A stretch of DNA of 64,000 bases from Chelonoidis abingdonii (lineage: Eukaryota; Chordata; Testudines; Testudinidae), in the NCBI RefSeq assembly GCF_003597395.2, contig NC_133770.1:26355647-26419646 (forward strand). Reading direction: 5' to 3'. Below are positions 57,108 through 64,000 of this stretch, piece after piece; within the stretch, counting starts at the first letter, position 1, and each line of letters opens with the position of its first letter. A program made the translations under genes and the position numbers. The notes under the pieces are model-generated. The model was not told where the DNA came from and did no database searches. It saw nothing but the letters and a program-made list of their open reading frames with translations.

Positions 57108-58375
57108 CTCTGTTGTACCTCATATGCTCTAGTGGCCAGAGTGAATGTTGAGGACTTTGACCTTAACTTTCACGTTGCCTGATTTGTGAGTGTTTTCTCT
57201 GATAAAAGATCTTAGCCATGAAGCTAACCCAGTATGCTATTCCGTAGCATCATAAGTACCAGTGCAGGAGTTACACAGACATAAAACTGACGTAATACAA
57301 TGGTGAATCAGACCCTGAGTCTCTAAATGCATATATACAATTATATTTTGTTGTTTTTTATTTGTTTGTTTTAATGGTGTAATTATGCTTCAGTCCAGCA
57401 AAGTATTTAAGCACGTGCTTCAGTCTATCCTTATTTAGCAAAGCACTTAAAATTACATGCTTAACTTTAAATCTCTGCTTAAGTCTCATTCAGCTTTGCT
57501 GAACAGGGATGGATGTCTGGCAGCTTGAAAGCTCTAATTTGTAAAGTTCAGGACTTTAAGCAACAAGAGTATCTTAACATTTATTTAAATGGGAGGGACT
57601 TTTTATTGACTTTGCTCTAAATCAAAAAATGGCTGAATAAATTTTGCTCGAACGTTCAACAAGTACTTTCAGAAAGTCCTGACTAATAGAAAGAAGAGGT
57701 ACTTAATAAAAGTCTTTAGGTAACTTTAACAATTTCTGGAACTAGGTTTGATTTTTCTCATCATACCCCAGGAAAAAACAAAAACAAAAACAAACAAACA
57801 AACAAACATAACCCCCTAAAAGCTATTACATACTCCTCAGCTTGACATGACTAGCAAGGTGAAATTTAAGGGACGTTCTGAACTGGAAAAGAAGACATGG
57901 CACTGGTTCAAATTGCAGTACATTAACAAAGTTTTGTTAGAAACCTTATACCATGGCTGCCTATTTCACTTGGTGCTCTTTGGATGCTGCGTCTGTGAGG
58001 AAATACCCACTCACACAGCTAGCTGTATAAATTCAGCTGTGTATAAAGCAGCAATTCATTTGTTGGTACTTCAGCTTTTAATAACTGAAAGGCGGGGTCT
58101 AATGAATGGTAATGTCATGTCCTTCACATGAAGGTGTAGTATAATACACTTCGAAAGTGAGCTCTCTCATGTTACATCGGCGATGTTATTTTATGTGGTA
58201 ATTAATCTTGTGGGATGCTGGCTTTTCACTTATTTATGCATTGGGTTCTACCTCTGACCATGTTGTTTCCCACTGAATATAACTTAGCTCTGACGAGAAT
58301 TCAGCGAGTGACACATGCTGAGTGCTTAGCAGTAAATTTGGTGGTTTCTAATCTGTATATGATCTGGACAGAAAG
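57108..58375. other. unique DNA with diffuse motif repeat
   Basis: Around 57385-57530 are degenerate forward and inverted copies of GCACTTAAAATTACATGCTT and related words, the diffuse family also seen near 17800 and 51840. A (CAAA)n run lies at 57776-57808. The 94-codon frame at 57847-58131 has no recognised domain. Confidence 0.4.
57776..57808. repeat. (CAAA)n simple repeat
   Basis: AAACAAAAACAAAAACAAAC followed by repeated CAAA units. Confidence 0.85.
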
Positions 58376-59014
58376 AGACCTGAGGTTGATCCTGAACTCA
58401 ATAAAGAATTAATGGAGGGCAATATAATTAATGCCAATCAACATGGGTTTATGGAAAGTAGATTCTTTCAAACTAATTAGATATTTTTGTTGATGAAATT
58501 ACACATTTGGTTGATAAAGGAAATAGTGTTAATGTGTGGCACTTGGTATTGCATGCCATTTTGATTTAAAAACTAAAAAGATATAAAAGTAATATGGCTT
58601 ACATCAAATCATCAAATGGATTAAAAGCTGGCTAGCTGATTGCTCTCAAAATGTTATTGTAAACAGGGAATCATCCATAAATGTGTATGTTTCTCATGCG
58701 GTTCTTTTTATTAACATTTTGATGAATGACCTGTAAGAAAACATAAAATCATCAATGTTAAAATGTACATATTACACAAAAACTGGGGATGTGGTAAATA
58801 GTGAAGAGGACAGGCCACTGATACAAAGCGATCTGGATCACTTGGTAAGGTGGGTGCAAGCAAACAATATGCATTTTAATATGGCTAAATGTAAATGTAC
58901 ACATCTAGGAATATAGGCCATACTTACATGATGGAGGATTCTGTCCTGTGACTCTGAAAAAGATTTGGGGGTCATGGTGCATAGTCAGCTGATCATGATT
59001 CCCCAGTGTGACAC
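58376..59014 (+). repeat. CR1 LINE, plus strand, left part
   Basis: Degenerate reverse-transcriptase codons on the plus strand (AATCAACATGGGTTTATGG, ATTTTGATGAATGACCTG), then GATTTGGGGGTCATGGTGCA near 58960-58980. The catalytic Asp pair is not readable. It is interrupted at 59014 by an LTR-type insertion and resumes at 59917. Confidence 0.75.
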
Positions 59015-59911
59015 TGTAGTGAGGCGGTGTGGCTCCATGCTGCCCTGGAGAGGGAAGAGCCCATTCAGAGGCCAAAGTCAGCAGAGCTAGAGAGCTCTGA
59101 GCCTGCCCCTCAGAGGGTCAGGCGGCAACCCCAAAAGTATAAAGGCCGGCCCTCAGAGCTCAGTAAAATCCCAGCCGCCGGAGAGACTAGATGTCTCCAG
59201 CCTAGCCCGCGACTGGGAAAACCCCGTGGCCCAAGGCAGCCACCAGGCTGGGCCTGCCCTGCGCCCGCTACCCGGAGGAGTTACTGGGCCTGCTGAACAC
59301 CCACTGCCCTGAAGAACCCCTGGTCCTGGACCCCCTAGAGGACAATATCTGGACCCAGGTATGACCCGAGGGAGAGTTTGGAAGTAGCCCAGGGGCAGCC
59401 GACCCCAGTCTGACTGCAGCACTGCCAGAGCCCATGTCAGTGTGTTGTGGCCAGGATCCCCACTGATGCAGTAGCGGGTCTTCTGCCGCTGCTAGGACCC
59501 CAGGCTGGGATGCAGTGGAGTGGGAGGGTCTGCATCCCCCCTGCCGTCCAATTTGTGGGTGGCAGCCTCCCCCTTCTCCAGGCCTGAGGAGGCTTGGGCC
59601 TATTGTTATTGCTCAGCCCTGTCTGAGAGCCTGAGCTCCTGGTTCTATTGCCCCACCCTGACCTAGGGCCTGGGCTTGCTGCTAAGTGTACTGCTACTGC
59701 TCAGCCCTGCCTAAGGGCCTGAGCCCTGACTCATTGTTGCCCGACCTGACCTAGGTCCTGGGCTCATGGTGTTTGTTTCAGTTACTGCAAGGGCTGCCGA
59801 GGGAGACTCCCGTGGCCGGACTAATTCCCCCCGAACAACAACTCTGTGTAGTGAGCTGGTGTGGCTCCCCACCGCCCCGGAGGGGGTGGAGCCCTGGCTA
59901 ACCCTTGTACA
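59015..59911 (+). mobile_element. LTR-type insertion, 897 bp, no coding
   Basis: Starts TGTAGTGAGGCGGTGTGGCT and ends CCCTTGTACA, flanked by a perfect 5-bp duplication GACAC (59010-59014 and 59912-59916). This fits a solo LTR. However, the last 65 bases (59847-59911) repeat the opening (TGTAGTGAGCTGGTGTGGCT), so a truncated two-LTR form is also possible. The inner 59580-59765 part has repeated GCCCTG(A/C/T)CTAGGGCCTG-type units. It is GC-rich and differs from its AT-rich host. No gag or pol. Confidence 0.75.
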
Positions 59912-59916
59912 GACAC

Positions 59917-60532
59917 GGTGGCCAAAAAGGCTAATGCAATCCTTGGCAAATAAACAGGTGATGAATAGGCAATAAAGAGGCAAATCTCAAATATGAGTAG
60001 AGAGAAGTTATTTTACCCTGTATTTGGCACTGATGAGACTGATGCTAGAATACTGTGCCCAGTTCTGGTGCCCACAGTTCAAGAAAGTTTTTGATAAATA
60101 GGAGACGGTTCAGAGAAGAGCCACGAGGATGGTTAAAGGATTAGGAAACATGCTTTATAGTGATAGACTCAAGGAGCTTAATTTATTTAGCTTAATAAAA
60201 AGAAGGTTTTGGGGTGACTTGATTACAGCCTATAAGTATCTACATGAGTACAAATATTTAATAATGGGCTCTTTAGTGTAGCAGAGAAAGGTATACCATA
60301 ATCCAATGGCTGGAAGTTGAAGCTAGACGAATTCAGACTGGAAATAAGGTGTACATTTTTAACTGTGAGAGTAATTAACCATTGGAACAACTTACCAAGG
60401 GTCAAGTTTGGATTTTTTTTTCTAAAAGATCTGCTCTAAGAATTATTTGGAGGAGGTTCTATGGTCTGTGTTATACAGGAGGTCAAATCAGATGATCACA
60501 ATGGTTCCTTCAGGCCTTGGCATCTATGAACT
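59917..60532 (+). repeat. CR1 LINE, plus strand, right part
   Basis: GGTGGCCAAAAAGGCTAATG, CTAGAATACTGTGCCCAGTT and GAGCCACGAGGATGGTTAAAG read as the ORF2 C-terminus, and CCTTCAGGCCTTGGCATCTA is the tail. It continues the 58376-59014 element and is the same subfamily as 11975-12497. Confidence 0.85.
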
Positions 60533-62448
60533 GTGATGTTTTGACCAATTTTTTCATGTCATCTCTCAAATTAATTCACCCCTTCCAAAACTGGCACTTG
60601 TGGAAATGATAACACTGTGGCATTGTAAAATGCTGATCAATTTGTGGCATAGTATCATTTCCAGAAGTACTGTGCTAGTTTCCACAAGTAGACATTAAAA
60701 GCATGAGATTAAGTAGTCACAAAAAAAATGCTGGTTTGCACAATGAAAAAACCCCTAAAAATTAACAAATTCTTTCGTTTAGGAGAATATAAGACATTCA
60801 GTACTTTGTCCATATAAGAAAGAAAAAAAATCAGTACATGCCAAAGTTTTCTTGTTGGAAAACCATCTCTAAATAACAGTGTTTAAGCTGCCACTTGACA
60901 AATCACTTTTTGGTATTTTTGCTAAGGATTTCTCTATCTAGATGACAGATCAGGGTCTTCAAATCACCGAATTGCAACTGCACTTTAATCAGCAAGATCC
61001 TCAAGGAGACTCTGAGTATCCAGGCAACCAGACAGAGGAGAAGGAGAAGCAAAGGAAATTGCTCAGCTCTGTAGTCTGCCAGAAGAGACTGCTGGAAAAT
61101 TGGTATTAATGTAGATTAAGGGCCAGATTGTGTTTTTTCAGGCATGGCTGTCAGTGGAGTGAAGGGTGGGTTGCAGAGGGGCCATCTTGTGGGAGCCTTG
61201 GAAAGATTTCTGGCTGACTTTTCCAGAATCCCTGCTGGGCGCTTCTTAGGGGAGCACAAATAGCACTTCCAGCTAATCCAGTCTTTAAAAGGATGCAGAA
61301 TGTGTTTACTTCAGCTCCTAGCCAGCTTCTTCCTAACTCTGCACTTCCTGGTCCCCTTCATATATCTAGCTTTCCTAGGGGTGCTGTGCCCTGCCACAAG
61401 CTCTTTATTTTCAATTGGTAAGATTTGCAAATGCACAGATGGCAGTGAGGTGGTTAATTCCTGTAGTGCTTCAGTGGGAATTAGGCATTTAACTGCCATT
61501 TGAAAACTTCCCCCCTTATGACGATAGGAAAGCGTGCTTTAATATTCACACACACCTCAAACATGGGAATGTTTAATTTGTACTGTTTGTTTAACTCATT
61601 ACAATGTTTGGTTTAAAAATACACACAGAGGGATTGTTACTACTGTGAGTTTCATAGGTGAAGAACTAGACTCTAACTACACTGGAAATGGGATAACTCT
61701 GCATTTAGTCTGCTGTAACTGAGAGCAGAAAGTAGCCCCTAACCTTAACAAGCTGTCAAAAGGTTTCCAGTGATGGCTTAAACCCTGAAACAGAAAAGTA
61801 ACTCTGATAAATCACACAGAACTATGCCTTAATTAAATGATATTCTTTATAGTCTTTCCTGAATAGGGATATGTCGTCCAAATGTTTGTTGTTGATCTAA
61901 CTGTCTTGTCACTATGACTGTAAGAAAAAGAATCAGTGATATACATTCATCTGCTTCATTAAAATAAAACACACAATGACTTTGAAAGCTGGAGGTTAGA
62001 TGGTGTGGCAAAGATGATCTTGATTCTCAGTAAAAGAAGAGATTAACAAAATTTTTAATGAATGGAGGAGCTAGTGTAAGGATACAGAATAGAAAATAAA
62101 ATTAAAAATTCTCTTTCATCCTCTTCCAACACTTACTGCAATCCCACCATCTAATTCTATCAACATCCCATTATGCTTTTTTATTCATGTTCTTTGTAGT
62201 ATTATTCATTTTTGCAAAAAGATTCATAAGCTCCAACACTATGGAGAAAATCAGATGTCTTTCAAAAGGAAGTTGGGTGAGTTTCATCTTTGTGGTGAAG
62301 AACATTTAAGTGAAGTAGCATCAGGTTCTAAATATATACGCAGTGAAGTTATTTTTGCAAATTCCTTCATAATGGAAAGATGGTAAGATACAGAATCACA
62401 ATCATTTTCAGAGAGACTTATTAAATCTAAATGCGTCATATTGGTCTT
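60533..62448. other. unique DNA, one exon-like segment
   Basis: No repeat recognised. The plus strand carries the exon-like segment 60942-61109, listed separately. The rest is AT-rich without signals I trust. Confidence 0.4.
60942..61109 (+). CDS. candidate coding exon, unidentified
   Basis: I do not recognise the protein. A good acceptor (GGATTTCTCTATCTAG, ending at 60941) is followed at once by an open frame of 55 codons that begins ATGACAGATCAGG. Residues are polar and helix-forming: QITELQLHFNQQDPQGDSE, then NQTEEKEKQRKLLSSVVCQK and RLLENW, like part of a coiled-coil protein. A donor-like GAAAATTG/GTATTA at 61102/61103 would end an internal exon of 161 bases; otherwise TAA follows at 61107. 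No partner exon was found. Chance is possible for so short a frame, though the acceptor and composition favour coding. Confidence 0.3.
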   Translation: MTDQGLQITELQLHFNQQDPQGDSEYPGNQTEEKEKQRKLLSSVVCQKRLLENWY

Positions 62449-62694
62449 TCATGTTGCTCGTTTATGTTCTGTCTCAAAGATATTTGTGGCTGGAGTAAAA
62501 CTATTGGCAAGACAGTTAGCTGACCCTTTCCCGTTGCTCCTCACATTTATTGTAGCTAGAGTATATACCTTTTGTTGTATCTGCTTATCTTTCACAGTCC
62601 GATCAAGGGCAGCTGATATGAATGTGTGGATCAAATACTGCTGAAGGATGAGGTGTTGATTCTGTAGATCGCATTCTTCCCCCTCAGGACTCAT
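62449..62694 (-). pseudogene. unidentified open segment, possible exon or decayed coding sequence
   Basis: On the minus strand 81 codons start MSPEGEECDLQNQHLILQQ and include YLIHTFISAALDRTVKDK. After a TGA at 62449-62451 the same frame stays open for about 54 more codons (THLDLISLSENDCDSVSYHL and on). A near-ideal donor AAAAG/GTATAT lies at 62569/62568, which would make an exon of 62569-62694. No good acceptor precedes it; an in-frame TAG lies directly upstream. The plus strand is also partly open here. I cannot name it. Confidence 0.25.
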
Positions 62695-64000
62695 CTAATA
62701 CCCCAGCATGATATCTGGAGCTGCTGGGTCAGCCATCTTTGCGTGATGCTGTGTTGCTCGGAAGGGACGAGTAAGGAGCACAACATGGCATTTCCACAGA
62801 CGTAAACGATTTATTGAAGATAATTCAGAAATGACATATAGTCTGCATGACTTCTGGGTGTAGTTAAACCTTCATCATTAATCCTTTACGTGTCCTTCAG
62901 CACATGGAACATAAAATTGAAGTTCTGCTCAGTAATTAATAAGAACTCCATGGCATTTTTCACAAGAGTGTGTCTAGTAATTTATGATATTGCAAGTGGG
63001 ATATGAGCCAAATCCCTACCGTTGGCTGGTGTGGCTGGGGATTGCCCTAAAATAAAGGAATCCCTCTGTGTTGTAAAGCCGTTGTAAGGGGCAGGAAAGG
63101 TGATAGGGCCAGAGAACACTGTGCTCTGGCAATCTTAAACTTGTGGCTACTCAAACCTGTACCAAGGCCAGGCTTGATCCCCAGCCAGCTCAAGAACTGG
63201 GGGAGATGGGAGGTAGTTTTGAAGGGCACTTTTGGATCTGCTCCAATCTGCCACAACAAACATGAGCTTGGGGCAACTGATTGTATTAGCCCACCATTCC
63301 CACCTACTAGTTGTCATTTCCTGTACAGTTGTGTAATGTTGCTGTGCACTCTTAAGCAGTTTGCCTCATTCAGCCTCTGAGGTGACTGCTTTTCAATGGT
63401 GATGGAAATGGTTCACCTATACAGCACTTTTGGCATGAAGGGAAGTATGTAAATATAAAATTATCATCGCTATAGTTACCAGTACTGTGAAATAAAAAGT
63501 AAATTCTAATATTTTTCTTTCCTTATGTTCTCCCAGCTCTGCTTAATAGCAGATATCCACAACACTATTTATTACCTAACTAACCCTTTTTCATTTTAGG
63601 CAGCAAGCTGTGAATCATCTACTGGGCATTTGACATGTACTGTAGGACTTCAGGGATTTAAGATAAATTAGACTAAGTTATATTAGCATCTCATGTTAGA
63701 ATCTTTGTTTGTTTATAGACTACTTAGTGATTATGAGCATAGATCTACAAAATGGAAATTATTTTGCACACACATAAAACTCAAATTTACTAAAATACAC
63801 TGGCTAATGAAGTTAACTTTTGGAATTACTTTAACTCCTGAAATGTAGAGCCTCTTTAGTTGTGGTAATGAGGTACTTGATGAGAGCTAGGGCAGTCCTT
63901 AAGACTGAAGAGGGGTTTTTAACATCATTATTATGCCTGATGTGATGCTGTGGCAAGGAAGAACAAAAAACATCTTCAAGCTCTTTTTTTTTTTTTTTTT
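62695..64000. other. unique DNA to the window end, terminal T run
   Basis: No gene or known repeat recognised. A plus-strand acceptor-like CATTCTTCCCCCTCAG ends at 62688, but no open exon follows. The window ends in a T run (63985-64000), probably the A/T end of a repeat that continues outside. Confidence 0.4.

Noticed and set aside
1..64000. CRISPR array, bacterial operon, rRNA or tRNA gene
   Set aside because: No spacer-repeat array, Shine-Dalgarno organisation or cloverleaf sequence was found; tRNA-like parts belong to SINEs, and the repeats are vertebrate.

Overview
The window looks like gene-poor nuclear DNA of a cryptodiran turtle. No complete gene, tRNA, rRNA or CRISPR array is visible. 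The assignment rests on the repeats: several chicken-repeat-1 (CR1) LINEs of different ages, including subfamilies whose 3' ends repeat GTTCTTAT or ATTCTATGA; a tRNA-derived SINE with a CR1-like tail that resembles the Cry SINEs of hidden-necked turtles; MIR-like core SINEs; endogenous retrovirus (ERV) LTRs; a Ty3/Gypsy-like LTR element with a CCHC gag; and many non-autonomous hAT elements and MITEs. Family names come from recognising the sequence by eye and from memory, not from a database search.

Layout. 1-5.8 kb: unique DNA, then an ERV LTR plus leader (1995-2980), then a minus-strand CR1 split by a 1.16-kb GC-rich hAT element with a perfect 8-bp target-site duplication, then the tip of a palindromic hAT family and a small second hAT. 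5.8-11.6 kb: mostly unique, with a small MITE and MIR pieces. 11.6-15 kb: a Cry-type SINE and three CR1 pieces, one old plus-strand CR1 being split by a younger minus-strand CR1. 16.2-17 kb: a MITE split by a CpG-rich hAT. 18.6-22.1 kb: a MIR and a 3.1-kb CR1 with a readable endonuclease ORF followed by indel-ridden reverse-transcriptase sequence. 22.3-25.6 kb: an unclassified repeat, a hAT tip, and a structurally complete but coding-deleted Gypsy-like element (two LTRs, primer-site region, gag zinc knuckles, TSD GGTCT). 27.3-36 kb: scattered SINE and CR1 pieces, an unclassified repeat at 29.1-29.7 kb and a GC-rich hAT at 31.4-31.9 kb. 36.0-37.5 kb: an LTR-like segment and an inverted copy of the first ERV LTR. 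37.5-45.5 kb: mostly unique. 45.5-49.5 kb: a palindromic hAT element with a transposase C-terminal remnant, split by a second copy of the CR1. 49.5-58.3 kb: mostly unique, with a palindromic repeat and a small hAT. 58.4-60.5 kb: a CR1 split by an LTR-type insertion with TSD GACAC. 60.5-64 kb: unique.

The interaction visible here is insertion history. At least six nests (hAT in CR1, CR1 in CR1, hAT in MITE, Gypsy in LTR-like repeat, CR1 in hAT, LTR in CR1) give relative ages. Four unidentified open segments have coding-like or exon-like character (26.5-26.9 kb minus, 54.43-54.67 kb minus, 60.94-61.11 kb plus, 62.4-62.7 kb minus). They are the only hints of host genes and remain unproven.
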